A DNA stretch of 64,000 bases from UBA5195 sp034432755 (GCA_034432755.1 DAOUBQ010000040.1:27684-91683), one strand, 5' to 3'; counted from the first letter of the stretch, positions 1 through 8,142 are shown. Numbers and translations: made by a program. Notes: a model not told the origin generated them from the sequence alone.

Positions 1-71
1 TGATGTAAAATATTACGATTTTAGGGTTTTCTCGAAATTGGATTCTATAACAACAACTTGAGGCAAGTCTT

Positions 72-467
72 ATGAAACAACCTGTTCGCCCAGCCAGTCT
101 CCCCAAAACCGGTGAACTCAAGCCCAAACGCAGCCTGCGCGGCGGCTCCGCTCCTTATTCTTTCATGCGCTCCCCTTCGGCGCAATATGCATTTGAAGTT
201 GGCGATGTCGTCGAAGCATTGTGCGACCATGAAAAGGGCAGTGACCGCGTGCGCGGCTGGCTGAAGGGTATTGTTGTGCAAATTGACAACAAGATGGTTG
301 CCGTGCAGTTTCGCTCCAACGTATTCCTGACCGACGGCTGGATGGTTCCCGACCGCATCCTATGGTATCCCACCAATTCGGACCAGATTCGCCCGGCCGG
401 AACCGGCAAAAAGACCCCGCCTATCGTCAAAAAAAGCATACCCAAAGACGATATTCCCGACTACTAA
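72..467 (+). CDS. conserved-looking small basic protein, unknown function
   Basis: This 131-residue soluble protein has no signal peptide or membrane segment. Its first 35 residues are basic and low in complexity. The core (about 40-105) starts with FEVGDVVEAL and looks like a small beta-barrel of the SH3/Tudor kind, with GWLKGIVVQID and VAVQFRSNVFLTDGWMVP strands. The tail is basic, with KK pairs, then acidic. A GAGG at 60-63 sits eight bases before the ATG and supports this start. The first 71 bases hold only its likely leader. I do not recognise the family; a nucleic-acid-binding role is only a guess. Codon use matches the neighbours, so the gene is probably real. Confidence 0.7.
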   Translation: MKQPVRPASLPKTGELKPKRSLRGGSAPYSFMRSPSAQYAFEVGDVVEALCDHEKGSDRVRGWLKGIVVQIDNKMVAVQFRSNVFLTDGWMVPDRILWYPTNSDQIRPAGTGKKTPPIVKKSIPKDDIPDY

Positions 468-517
468 AATTGTGTAGATAGGGAAACAGGTACGCAAGTA
501 GAGGCGGTATGCCGAAA

Positions 518-567
518 GTTGTGTAAATTCGTACTGCGAGATTAATCTCGCGCCACTTTTACACAAC
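518..567. promoter_or_regulatory. nested palindrome upstream of sufS
   Basis: Two inverted repeats are nested. The outer arms GTTGTGTAAA (518-527) and TTTACACAAC (558-567) match over 10 bases. The inner 16-base palindrome GCGAGATTAATCTCGC spans 536-551. The element ends about 40 bases before the sufS start and no T-tract follows, so it looks more like an operator or a leader hairpin than a terminator. A partial copy of the outer arm (TTGTGTA) also occurs right after the upstream gene, at about 470. Confidence 0.55.
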
Positions 568-608
568 AATTGAGATACATCCCAAAGACGCGTAAACAAG
601 GAAGCCCC

Positions 609-1835
609 ATGACCTTTGATATTGCCAAAATTCGCGCCGATTTCCCCATTCTCCAGCGCGAGGTGCGCCCCGGTGTGCCGCTGGTTTATTTGGATTCGAC
701 CGCAACCGCCCAGAAGCCGCTCTCGGTCATCGAGGCGATGAACGATTATTACCGCCGCTCCAACGCCAACATTCATCGCGGAGTCCACACCCTGGCTGAG
801 GAAGCCACCGCTCTTTACGAACAGGCCCGCGAGAAAATTGCCAGATTTATCAATGCGCCCTCGGCCCGGCAGGTGATTTACACCCGTAATACCACCGAAT
901 CCATCAACCTGGTGGCCTACTCGTGGGCGCGCGCCAACCTGAAGCCTGGCGATTTGGTCATCTTGACCGAGATGGAACATCACAGCAACCTGGTGCCCTG
1001 GCATATGCTGGAGATGGAACGCGGCGTCCGGTTGGAGTTTATCCCCGTTACCGAAAACGGCCTGCTCGACCTGGACGGATACAAAACACTGCTCGAACAA
1101 GGCCCCAAACTGGTCTCGTTTACGCACATGTCCAACGTCCTCGGCACAATTAATCCGGCGGGTGAAATCATCCGGTTGGCGCACCAGGCCGGGGCGGTGA
1201 CGCTGGTCGATGGGGCGCAGTCCGTTCCCCATTTTGCAGTCGATGTCCAGGCGTTGGATGTTGATTTCCTGGCTTTTTCCGCGCACAAGATGTGCGGCCC
1301 GACCGGCATTGGCGCGTTGTACGGAAAGGCCAGCCTGCTCGAAGCCATGCCGCCCTTCCTCGGCGGCGGCGACATGATTCGGGAAGTCAAACTGCGCTCG
1401 TTTAAGCCGAATACCCTGCCGCACAAGTTCGAGGCCGGCACGCCTGCCATCGCCGAAGCGGTCGGGTTTGGCGCGGCCTGTGATTACCTGACTTCGATTG
1501 GGATGGACAATATCGCCGCGCACGAACACGACATCACGGAATACGCCCTCGAGCGGCTGGAAGAAATCCCAGGCGTGAAACTGTTCGGTCCCGGAATACA
1601 GGATAAAGGCGGGGTGGCCGCGTTCACGCTTGAAGGAGTGCATCCCCACGATGTCGCCCAAATCCTCGACCAGGACGGCGTGGCCGTCCGCGCCGGTCAT
1701 CACTGCGCCCAGCCCCTGCACGAAAAATTCCACATCCCCGCCACCTCCCGCGCCAGTTTCTACCTTTACTCCACAAAGCAAGAAGTGGATAAACTGGTTG
1801 ACGGCATTTATAAAGTCAAGAAATATTTTGGATAG
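609..1835 (+). CDS. sufS: SufS-type cysteine desulfurase
   Basis: Group II PLP-dependent cysteine desulfurase of 408 residues, converting cysteine to alanine and passing the persulfide to a scaffold or carrier for Fe-S assembly. The PLP lysine lies in SAHKMCG (K227), the cofactor-stacking histidine in EMEHHSN, and the persulfide cysteine in RAGHHCAQP (C366). Length is typical of SufS. I use the ATG at 609, which has AGGAAG just upstream, rather than an upstream in-frame codon at 570 that would add 13 atypical residues. sufU follows, so SufU is the expected sulfur acceptor. No sufBCD genes lie nearby. Confidence 0.93.
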   Translation: MTFDIAKIRADFPILQREVRPGVPLVYLDSTATAQKPLSVIEAMNDYYRRSNANIHRGVHTLAEEATALYEQAREKIARFINAPSARQVIYTRNTTESINLVAYSWARANLKPGDLVILTEMEHHSNLVPWHMLEMERGVRLEFIPVTENGLLDLDGYKTLLEQGPKLVSFTHMSNVLGTINPAGEIIRLAHQAGAVTLVDGAQSVPHFAVDVQALDVDFLAFSAHKMCGPTGIGALYGKASLLEAMPPFLGGGDMIREVKLRSFKPNTLPHKFEAGTPAIAEAVGFGAACDYLTSIGMDNIAAHEHDITEYALERLEEIPGVKLFGPGIQDKGGVAAFTLEGVHPHDVAQILDQDGVAVRAGHHCAQPLHEKFHIPATSRASFYLYSTKQEVDKLVDGIYKVKKYFG

Positions 1836-1839
1836 TTTG

Positions 1840-1960
1840 TGTCATTGCGCGGGCGGGTGGTCGAGTAGCGTTTTTTGCGTATCGAGACCCAAGCCCGAAG
1901 CAATCCCTTTCTGACGAGGAAATTGCTTCGCTCGCTGGAAAACGCTCGCCCGCAATGACA
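1840..1960. repeat. palindromic intergenic element with TGTCATTGCG ends (MITE/REP-like)
   Basis: The element is about 121 bases, starts TGTCATTGCGCGGGCG and ends with its near complement CGCCCGCAATGACA (1947-1960). Inner stretches CGAAGCAATC and AATTGCTTCG are also inverted. It fills the whole sufS-sufU spacer, starting five bases after the sufS stop codon. Short imperfect palindromes with such CATTGCG...CGCAATG ends are common dispersed repeats in bacteria. No ORF or transposase is inside. It carries an ATG (1955) in frame with sufU that should not be taken as the start. Confidence 0.75.
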
Positions 1961-1969
1961 GGAGCGCTC

Positions 1970-2365
1970 ATGGACGACCTCTACCGCGAAGTTATCATTG
2001 AACACTACAAAAACCCCGGCTACCGGGGCTACCTCGACCCGCACGATTACGCCTTTGCCGACAGCAACCCGCTGTGCGGCGACCATATCGAGATTACCCT
2101 GCGCGTCGATGGCGAGAACAAAATCAGCGAGGCTGCCTTCCAGGGGCATGGCTGCGCCATTTCACAGGCCTCCGCCGATTTACTGCTCGAATCCATCATC
2201 GGCAAGCCGCTCGAGGAAGTTAAGCACCTCGATAAAGACTACGTCCTCGACCTGCTCGGCCTCGACCTCGGCCCGGTGCGCCTGAAATGCGCCCTCTTGT
2301 CGCTCAAAGTGCTAAAGGCGGGGGTTTATGGCCTGGGCGAAGCCCCCGATTCGCTCGTGGAATGA
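1970..2365 (+). CDS. sufU: SufU-like Fe-S assembly / sulfurtransfer protein
   Basis: SufU/IscU-fold protein of 131 residues that accepts sulfur from SufS. The three conserved cysteines sit in NPLCGD, GHGCAIS and RLKCALL; the aspartate after the first cysteine matches the zinc-site pattern of SufU. I choose the ATG at 1970, with GGAG five bases upstream at 1961-1964. The ATG at 1955 lies inside the palindromic element and would add MTGAL. The stop codon overlaps the start of the next gene (ATGA). Pairing with sufS supports a SufS-SufU couple as in Firmicutes. Confidence 0.9.
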   Translation: MDDLYREVIIEHYKNPGYRGYLDPHDYAFADSNPLCGDHIEITLRVDGENKISEAAFQGHGCAISQASADLLLESIIGKPLEEVKHLDKDYVLDLLGLDLGPVRLKCALLSLKVLKAGVYGLGEAPDSLVE

Positions 2366-3885
2366 AACCAGCCCTTCAGGCGCGCCTGCTGGCCGCGCTC
2401 GAACTCATCCTGCTCGCCAGCCTGGTGCTGGCGGTATTGCTCCCGTACTCCCCGGCCCAACGACCCGTCCCCAGCCGCGATGCGGGAGTTTTTTCATACA
2501 TCGGCTGGCGCATTACCCAGGGCGAACTGCCCTACCGCGATATTTGGGACCACAAAGCCCCGGTCATTTTCTATCTCGATGCGCTTGGCCTGCTCCTGAC
2601 CCCCGATTCAAGTTGGGGAATCTGGCTGGTGGAGGTTGCTGCCCTCTGGCTCGCCGCCGCGCTGGGATATTTTCTGCTTAAGCGGCTGTTTGACGGCCTG
2701 ACTGCCGCCGTACTCTCGTTTCTTTGGCTGGGTTCTGGCTTTTACCTGCTCGCCGGGGGCAACCTGACGACTGAGTATGCCCTCCCCATGCAATTTGCCG
2801 CGCTGTGGCTGTTCCACCGCGCCGAAAACGCTCGCCGCTATGGTTGGCGTGGCCTGGCCCTGGGCGCCGTGACTGCGCTGTTGTTTTTCACCCGTCAAAA
2901 TGCAATTGCCATCCCCCTGGCGATTGGCGTTTACCTGCTCGCCAGCCGCCTTTTGCGTGAGAATCCCCGCCAATTGTGGCGCGAAGCCTGGCCTATCCTG
3001 TTGGGCGGGCTGTTGGTCACGGCTTTCATCGTTGGCTTTTTCGCCGTCCAGGGCGCATTGCGCGATTTTTGGGACCAGGTTTTCCTATACAACTTCATCT
3101 ACATTGATGAGCGCGAGAACAGCCAGCGCTTCGCGGCCCTGTTCAGCGCCATGAACAACCTTTCCAACCTGGGGTTGGCGCAGGCGGCAGTCTTGGGCTG
3201 GGCCGCTGGGCTGGGACTGCTCCTGTTCAAGCGCGAACACATCCCTGCCGCGCAGCGCTCTGTTTGGTGGGTTGCCATCCTGGCCCTGCCGCTTGACCTG
3301 TACCTCGCCAGCCTGGGAGGCCGTCCGCGCGTGCCGTACTTCCTCAGCCTGTTGCCGATTTTTGCTGTCTGCGGCGGGATTCTCGTTCACCTGGCATTCG
3401 CGCCGCTTGTGCGTAGTTTGCCGCGCCTGGTGACGATTGGGCTGACGGTGATGCTGCTTGGCGGTCTGTGGTTGACCTTTCACAATGACTACAACAACCT
3501 CGGCGCCGGGCTGGTGGATGTTGGCCCGCAAGAACTGGTAACCTATATCCGGCAAAACACCGCGCCTGATGAGACCGTCCTGATGTGGGGCGCGGAGACG
3601 GCCTATAACTTCGCCGCCCGCCGCCGCAGCCCGGTGCGCTTTGTATACCAATACCCGCTGTATCGTTCCGATTACGCCAACAAAGAGAACGTGACCGAGT
3701 TCCTGACCGACCTGGAGCAGAATCCGCCGCGCCTGGTCATCATGGCCTCCAACGAGAGTTTTTCCGATATGCGCTTCGGTTTCCGCGACCACCAGATTGG
3801 CGGTCAAATGCAAAGAGTCAAATCCCACTACGGCGAGCCGGTTACATTCGGCAACTGGCTCATCTATACGCGCATTGACCCATAG
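2362..3885 (+). CDS. polytopic GT-C-type membrane glycosyltransferase-like protein
   Basis: Integral membrane protein of 507 residues with about a dozen hydrophobic segments. The first external loop carries SRDAGVFSYIG and LPYRDIWDHKAP, typical of family 39-like (PMT/ArnT) GT-C proteins whose acidic residue binds lipid-phosphate sugar donors. The C-terminal soluble portion (about 405-507) resembles the small periplasmic domain of these proteins. It would transfer a sugar from a polyprenyl-phosphate carrier on the outer membrane face; acceptor unknown. The ATG at 2362 overlaps the sufU stop by ATGA, which suggests translational coupling, although a link to Fe-S assembly is not obvious. Confidence 0.75.
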   Translation: MKPALQARLLAALELILLASLVLAVLLPYSPAQRPVPSRDAGVFSYIGWRITQGELPYRDIWDHKAPVIFYLDALGLLLTPDSSWGIWLVEVAALWLAAALGYFLLKRLFDGLTAAVLSFLWLGSGFYLLAGGNLTTEYALPMQFAALWLFHRAENARRYGWRGLALGAVTALLFFTRQNAIAIPLAIGVYLLASRLLRENPRQLWREAWPILLGGLLVTAFIVGFFAVQGALRDFWDQVFLYNFIYIDERENSQRFAALFSAMNNLSNLGLAQAAVLGWAAGLGLLLFKREHIPAAQRSVWWVAILALPLDLYLASLGGRPRVPYFLSLLPIFAVCGGILVHLAFAPLVRSLPRLVTIGLTVMLLGGLWLTFHNDYNNLGAGLVDVGPQELVTYIRQNTAPDETVLMWGAETAYNFAARRRSPVRFVYQYPLYRSDYANKENVTEFLTDLEQNPPRLVIMASNESFSDMRFGFRDHQIGGQMQRVKSHYGEPVTFGNWLIYTRIDP

Positions 3886-3893
3886 GAGAGAAA

Positions 3894-4238
3894 ATGTTCA
3901 ACTATACCCAATTCGATGATTCAACTGCAGAGTTTTACGAAATCGGCCCTGCCGACCTGCCCAACGGCGAGCGCTTATTCGTCGAAATCGGCGATAAACC
4001 GATTGTGGTCTTTAACATCGCCGGGCAATATTTTGCAATTGGCGATGTCTGCACCCACGACGACGGCCCGCTCGGCGACGGCGACCTGGAAGGCTACCAC
4101 ATCGTTTGCCCCCGGCACGGCGCGGAGTTCGACATTCGCACCGGCAAGGTGATGATGATGCCGGCTGTTGTTGATATTCCGGCCTACCCGGTACGGATTC
4201 AGGATGGCAATTTGTTCGTGGGAATTCCGAAAGAGTAA
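3894..4238 (+). CDS. Rieske [2Fe-2S] ferredoxin
   Basis: Soluble 114-residue Rieske protein. The cluster ligands are C53-x-H55 in DVCTHDDGPL and C72-x2-H75 in VCPRHGAEFD. The first ligand box lacks the second cysteine found in cytochrome bc1-type Rieske proteins, so this is the ferredoxin type that feeds electrons to oxygenases or acts as a soluble carrier. It lies eight bases after the GT-C gene in the sufS-sufU operon and may belong to an Fe-S protein regulon. Redox partners are not encoded here. GGAG at 3884-3887 supports the start. Confidence 0.9.
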   Translation: MFNYTQFDDSTAEFYEIGPADLPNGERLFVEIGDKPIVVFNIAGQYFAIGDVCTHDDGPLGDGDLEGYHIVCPRHGAEFDIRTGKVMMMPAVVDIPAYPVRIQDGNLFVGIPKE

Positions 4239-4245
4239 TGTACCG

Positions 4246-4259
4246 CAGGCTTCAGCCTG
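4246..4259. repeat. small hairpin CAGGCT-tc-AGCCTG after the Rieske gene
   Basis: A 6-bp stem with a 2-base loop starts eight bases after the Rieske stop codon, in the context TGTACCGCAGGC. No T-tract follows. It resembles the other short intergenic hairpins of this window and is possibly a degenerate member of the GTAG group. Confidence 0.35.
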
Positions 4260-4292
4260 TAACCACCCGAAGACGGCGGCACATCGAAAGAT

Positions 4293-4332
4293 AAAACGAG
4301 TAACGAGAAAAAAACTGCTCGTTACTCGTTTT
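4293..4332. terminator. perfect 15-bp hairpin between convergent genes, heptad-built
   Basis: Arms AAAACGAGTAACGAG (4293-4307) and CTCGTTACTCGTTTT (4318-4332) are exact complements around an A-rich loop. Each arm contains two 7-base units (ACGAGTA, ACGAGAA; CTCGTTA, CTCGTTT), linking it to the heptad-array family seen elsewhere. With A- and T-runs on both sides it can serve as a bidirectional terminator for the Rieske and DinB-like genes, which converge here. Confidence 0.65.
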
Positions 4333-4348
4333 CGTTAACTTACTTGCT

Positions 4349-4861
4349 TTACCAATCCCCGGCGTAGCCGATAAAGTATGGGCTGGTGAGATTTTCCGTC
4401 CGCGCCCGGCGCAGTTCCACCAACTGGCGGATGTGCAGCCCATCGTGCGCCACCCACGAGGCGAACATGTCCGCTGCTTTCATGGTCGCGCCCCAGGGAG
4501 CGGTGGCGGATTGTTCCCAGTCGGGATTCTCCAGCCCGCGCAGCCAGGCCAGCGATTTCTGGCGCTCCTCCAGCCATTTGCGGCGCATTTCATCGAAATC
4601 GCGGCGGTTGTAGTCGCGTTCCGTCACCCATTCCGCCGGGCGGATGGGCGGCCAGGGTTCGGTCGGGCGGTGCAAGAGAATGTCGAGCCGCTGGCGAAAG
4701 TCCTCGCGCTCCTCCTCGTACAGGTGGCACAGCACTTCCAGTATTGACCAGGTGTCTGGCGTCGGCTTGAAGCGTGCCTCTTCCGCCGAAACACCCTCCA
4801 GCAGGGCGGTGACCATCCCCACGCTCAGTTCCAACTCGCGGGTGAAAGATTCAGCGTCCAT
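4349..4861 (-). CDS. DinB-like family protein
   Basis: A 170-residue four-helix-bundle protein of the DinB/YfiT-like superfamily. The pattern WSILEVLCHLYEEE (helix 2, first histidine) and ASWVAHDGLHIRQL (helix 4, two histidines) matches the three metal-binding histidines of the family. Many members are metal-dependent thiol-S-transferases or uncharacterised; the substrate cannot be told from sequence. The gene lies six bases downstream of the PIG-L-type gene on the same strand, so the two are probably cotranscribed. Confidence 0.8.
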   Translation of the reverse strand: MDAESFTRELELSVGMVTALLEGVSAEEARFKPTPDTWSILEVLCHLYEEEREDFRQRLDILLHRPTEPWPPIRPAEWVTERDYNRRDFDEMRRKWLEERQKSLAWLRGLENPDWEQSATAPWGATMKAADMFASWVAHDGLHIRQLVELRRARTENLTSPYFIGYAGDW

Positions 4862-4867
4862 TTTTGC

Positions 4868-5500
4868 CTACTTCCCAAAAGTTCCAACAATCCGTAAAAT
4901 GTCGAATCCCTCCGCAAAAGGTACTTCGCCCAGCGCCCCGTGCCGCACCATGATGGAGCGGGTCAGCTCGCTGTTGAAATAGTATTTATCGCGGTAGGTT
5001 TCGTATTGCGAAAGAGCCTCGATTTTTTTATTGACGCTTTCCTCGCTGACTTCAACGATAAAGTGCGGGAAAAACCCATACGAGGAGCGCACCACATCGA
5101 AACCCAGCACAGTGATACCGCGAAACGCGCGCAGGGCTTCCTCGGTGATGGTGTTGTGGTCCTGGTGAACATCCGCCTTCGAGTGGACGAAAATCAAATC
5201 GGGGTTGAACTTGCGCCGGAGTTTCAGGAAGTACTCCAAGATTTCCTGGCGGGAATCGGGAAAGATGCGCGTGGTGAAAGGCCCCAAGATGACATTCTCA
5301 CGCTTCACGCCAAGCACGTCCATGCTGCGATAATGCTCCTCGACCAGGCTGGTCAGGAGCGGGTTTTTCTGGTTGTCTGAAAGCGTGACGCACCGAATGT
5401 CGGTTTGTGGCGCAATCTGGTGAATGAGCGCCCCGCAGCCCAATTCAATGTCGTCGGGGTGTGCGCCGATGAAGAGAACGCGTTGGCCGTAGAAATTCAT
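4868..5500 (-). CDS. PIG-L/LmbE family deacetylase
   Basis: Zinc-dependent deacetylase of 210 residues. The signature GAHPDDIELGCG near the N-terminus gives the AHPDD metal and catalytic residues, and HSKADVHQDHNT gives the second metal box. Family members remove N-acetyl groups from GlcNAc-linked substrates such as GlcNAc-PI or mycothiol and bacillithiol precursors; a bacillithiol BshB-like role is possible but no partner gene is adjacent. Pairing with a DinB-superfamily gene is notable because some thiol transferases of that fold use such cofactors. Transcription runs toward the DinB-like gene. Confidence 0.85.
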   Translation of the reverse strand: MNFYGQRVLFIGAHPDDIELGCGALIHQIAPQTDIRCVTLSDNQKNPLLTSLVEEHYRSMDVLGVKRENVILGPFTTRIFPDSRQEILEYFLKLRRKFNPDLIFVHSKADVHQDHNTITEEALRAFRGITVLGFDVVRSSYGFFPHFIVEVSEESVNKKIEALSQYETYRDKYYFNSELTRSIMVRHGALGEVPFAEGFDILRIVGTFGK

Positions 5501-5554
5501 CCGTTTATCCGCTTAAAAATCCATATACCTGTTTTGCCAGAGGCCATTCGTTCC

Positions 5555-6358
5555 TTACTTGGTGGCCAAAATCCCGCCCACCACTTTGGTCATCACCAAT
5601 TTGCCATCGCGCTCAAACCAGCGGGTTGCAACCGCCTCGATGCTGCGCAGAATTTCCGCGTACTCTTCTTTGGTGTTGAACATGCTCGTCCACAATTTAC
5701 GGTCTTCGCTCAACGAGGCGCGGACGTAATCCATGAACGGGCTGACTGCCGGGAAGGTCAGCGGATTCTCGAAGGTCAGCAGTTCGGTCCGGGCGAAAAT
5801 GCTGCGGATGGTGTCAAAAATTTCGCCCTTAAAGCGGCTGGAGCCGGGCATGGGCGGGATGGGTTTGCCGGTCGCCTCGGTGATGATATCGTAGAACATT
5901 TTCTTGTTCTCGGGCAGCGGACCGGTGACGAACAGACGTCCGCCCGGCTTGGTGACGCGGTGTGCCTCGCCAAAGGTGAATTTCAGGTCCGAGGCGTAGT
6001 AAATCGCAAAGGCGCTCGAAACCAGGTCGAAGGTGTTATCGGCAAAGTTGAAGGGTTTGTTGAAATCGAGAAACTGAAAGTCAATATTTTTATCGCCGCG
6101 CTCGGCCTGTTTGGCGCGGGCTTTTTCAAGCAGTTCCTCCGAAAAATCGCCGCCGATGATTTGAGCCTGTCCCTGGGTGTGGTCGCTGTATAAGAAGCAT
6201 TGCTTGCCCGCGCCGCAGCCCACATCTAAAATTTTGAATCCCGACTGGGGATTGAGTACCTCGATATTCCACTGGTCAATATTGCGTGCGCCGTACTTTT
6301 CATGGATGTCAATGCGCATGAGCAGGTCTTTGCTGGTTTCCTGGTAATTAATTTCCAT
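5555..6358 (-). CDS. class I SAM-dependent methyltransferase
   Basis: A 267-residue methyltransferase. Motif I is LDVGCGAGKQ at about 45-54, followed by GGDFSEELL for the acidic SAM-ribose residue and FDLVSSAFAIYYASD for motif IV. The C-terminal part has KPGGRLFVTGP. It belongs to the UbiE/COQ5-like group, but the acceptor is unknown. AGGAGAG seven bases before the ATG supports the start. It points away from the ribbon-helix-helix gene and shares its upstream region. Confidence 0.8.
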   Translation of the reverse strand: MEINYQETSKDLLMRIDIHEKYGARNIDQWNIEVLNPQSGFKILDVGCGAGKQCFLYSDHTQGQAQIIGGDFSEELLEKARAKQAERGDKNIDFQFLDFNKPFNFADNTFDLVSSAFAIYYASDLKFTFGEAHRVTKPGGRLFVTGPLPENKKMFYDIITEATGKPIPPMPGSSRFKGEIFDTIRSIFARTELLTFENPLTFPAVSPFMDYVRASLSEDRKLWTSMFNTKEEYAEILRSIEAVATRWFERDGKLVMTKVVGGILATK

Positions 6359-6476
6359 TTTCTCTCCTTATATGTTAGCGCGGAACGGTCTTTTGCGTGA
6401 CAGGTTTGGCGATTATACCCAATCTCATTTCAAAATTCAACGGCTGAATTTTGCGATTTGTCTTGCTGGAGATGTC

Positions 6477-6514
6477 CATAGGATGTAAAATGGATATACA
6501 AGATATATCCTATG
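6477..6514. promoter_or_regulatory. nested inverted repeats over the RHH gene start, probable operator
   Basis: CATAGGAT (6477-6484) is repeated inverted as ATCCTATG (6507-6514), which contains the start codon. Between them GGATATA (6492-6498) pairs with TATATCC (6504-6510). Ribbon-helix-helix repressors commonly bind such palindromes in their own promoters, so autoregulation is likely. There is no Shine-Dalgarno sequence between the palindrome and the ATG, so the transcript may be leaderless. Confidence 0.6.
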
Positions 6515-6769
6515 ACCACGAAAATCCTGGTTTCGCTCCCGCAAGAATTTTTGGACGAGGTGGACCAACTGGCCGCCGAGGAACACCGCTCGCGCAGTGA
6601 ACTCATCCGTGAAGCCTTGCGCGCCTACCTCGAAGCTCGCCAGGTGCGCAAACTACAACTCAAGCGAATTGTCGAACAGCAAACGTCGAATGGTGACCTG
6701 TCTGGGGAAGTCAAAGCCTGGGAGGCCATCGGCGATGAAGCGTTGAAAAGCGTTGAAAACAAACTATAG
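6512..6769 (+). CDS. ribbon-helix-helix (CopG/Arc-type) DNA-binding protein
   Basis: A small 85-residue protein. Residues 1-45 form the beta-alpha-alpha fold: strand KILVSLPQEFL, then helix EVDQLAAEE, then SRSELIREALRAYLE. The C-terminal 35 residues are charged and resemble antitoxin tails. No toxin follows: hisS comes next, so it is an orphan antitoxin-like or metabolic regulator. The palindrome over its start codon is its likely target. The next gene begins 19 bases later, so hisS may be cotranscribed. Confidence 0.85.
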   Translation: MTTKILVSLPQEFLDEVDQLAAEEHRSRSELIREALRAYLEARQVRKLQLKRIVEQQTSNGDLSGEVKAWEAIGDEALKSVENKL

Positions 6770-6788
6770 AATCCTGTGGAGCAACATC

Positions 6789-8072
6789 ATGGCCTCGAAA
6801 TCTATCATCCAATCCGTCAAAGGCACGCGTGAATTCTACCCCGAAGAGATGGCGCAGCGCAATTTCATCTACGAAAAAGCGCGCCAGGCCTCCCAAACCT
6901 TCGGCTACCAGGAGTGGGACGCGCCCTTCCTCGAAACCATCGAACTCTACGCCGCCAAATCGGGCGAGGAACTCGTCAAAGAACAGTCCTTCGTCTTCCC
7001 CGACCGGGGCGGCGACCTGATTACCCTGCGCCCCGAACTGACCCCCTCGCTGGCGCGCATGATTGCCCAAAAACAGGGCGAACTGGCCTTTCCCGTTCGC
7101 TGGTGGTCGTTTGGCCCCTTCTGGCGCTACGAGCGGCCCCAGCGCGGGCGCTCGCGCGAATTTTTTCAGTGGAATGTGGATATGCTGGGAGTCAACTCCC
7201 CTGAGACCGATGCCGAACTCATCGCCGTAGCCGCCACCTTCCTGAAACTGGTCGGACTCGCGCCGCAGCAGGCCGCCATTTTCGTCAACAACCGCCGCCT
7301 GATGGATTCCCAGTTCGACGCCCTCGGCGTGCCGCTCGAAAAGCGGCTCGAAGTTTCAAACGCAGTGGACCGCCGCTCGAAAATGGACCCCGCCAAATGG
7401 GACGAATACGTGCTGGAACTTGGTCTCAGCCAGGAGCAGCTGAATGGCCTGAAGCAGATTCTCAGCGATTATGACCTGTGGCAGAAATCGGACGAGTTGG
7501 CGCGGCTGTTCAAGGCGCTGGAGGCGCTGCGGGTGAAAGAATACGTCCAATTTGACCCGAACATCATGCGCGGCTTGCTCTACTACACTGGCACGGTCTT
7601 CGAGGCCTTTGATGTGTCCGGCTCGGTGCGGCGCGCCATCCTGGGAGGTGGACGCTACGATAACCTGTTGCGCGACGTGGGCGGCGACCCGCTCTCCGGC
7701 GTTGGCTTTGCGATGGGCGATGTCGTCATCGGCATCATTCTCAAAGAAAAGGGGCTGATTCCGCCCTTCGTGCCAACTCCCGCCCCGGTGCTGGTCACCA
7801 TTTTCGACGAATCGCTCTGGCTGGAAAGCTACGCCCTGGCCGCTGAACTGCGCGCCGCCGGAATCAACGTTACCTCTTACCCCGAACCGGCCAAATTGCC
7901 CAAACAATTCAAGTTTGCCGACCGGATGGGCGTCAAGGTCACCCTTGTCATCGGCCCCGATGAAGCTGCCGCCGGGAAGGTGACCGTCAAAAACCTGGGG
8001 ACTTCCACCCAAGAAACCGTCGCCCGCGCCGAGGTGGAAAAAATCGTCCGCAAAATCCTTGCCAGCGCTTGA
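6789..8072 (+). CDS. hisS: histidine-tRNA ligase
   Basis: Class II aminoacyl-tRNA synthetase of 427 residues. Motif 1 region VKGTREFYPEEMA, motif 2 with FGPFWRYERPQRGR, the histidine-specific GLLYYTGTVFE and motif 3 with GGGRYDNL are all present; the C-terminal ~95 residues form the anticodon-binding domain (VLVTIFDE to the end). I use the ATG at 6789, preceded by GGAG (6777-6780), because an in-frame start at 6753 would overlap the RHH gene and add unusual residues. No T-box leader is visible. Confidence 0.95.
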   Translation: MASKSIIQSVKGTREFYPEEMAQRNFIYEKARQASQTFGYQEWDAPFLETIELYAAKSGEELVKEQSFVFPDRGGDLITLRPELTPSLARMIAQKQGELAFPVRWWSFGPFWRYERPQRGRSREFFQWNVDMLGVNSPETDAELIAVAATFLKLVGLAPQQAAIFVNNRRLMDSQFDALGVPLEKRLEVSNAVDRRSKMDPAKWDEYVLELGLSQEQLNGLKQILSDYDLWQKSDELARLFKALEALRVKEYVQFDPNIMRGLLYYTGTVFEAFDVSGSVRRAILGGGRYDNLLRDVGGDPLSGVGFAMGDVVIGIILKEKGLIPPFVPTPAPVLVTIFDESLWLESYALAAELRAAGINVTSYPEPAKLPKQFKFADRMGVKVTLVIGPDEAAAGKVTVKNLGTSTQETVARAEVEKIVRKILASA

Positions 8073-8142
8073 TGATTGGGATGTTAATTTCGGAGCAAAA
8101 GGTCATCGTATATCCGTGACGATGGTCACTTGTGAAAAACTT

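Noticed and set aside
360..1781. Long open frame antisense to sufS (473 codons)
   Set aside because: It mirrors the GC-rich third positions of sufS, has no recognisable domain and no ribosome-binding site.
5405..6193. Open frame of 262 codons opposite the methyltransferase and PIG-L genes
   Set aside because: Spans two real genes on the other strand and has no domain; a shadow of their codon use.
6512..6769. Complete toxin-antitoxin pair
   Set aside because: Only the RHH part is present; the next gene is hisS and no short toxin-like frame lies on either strand.
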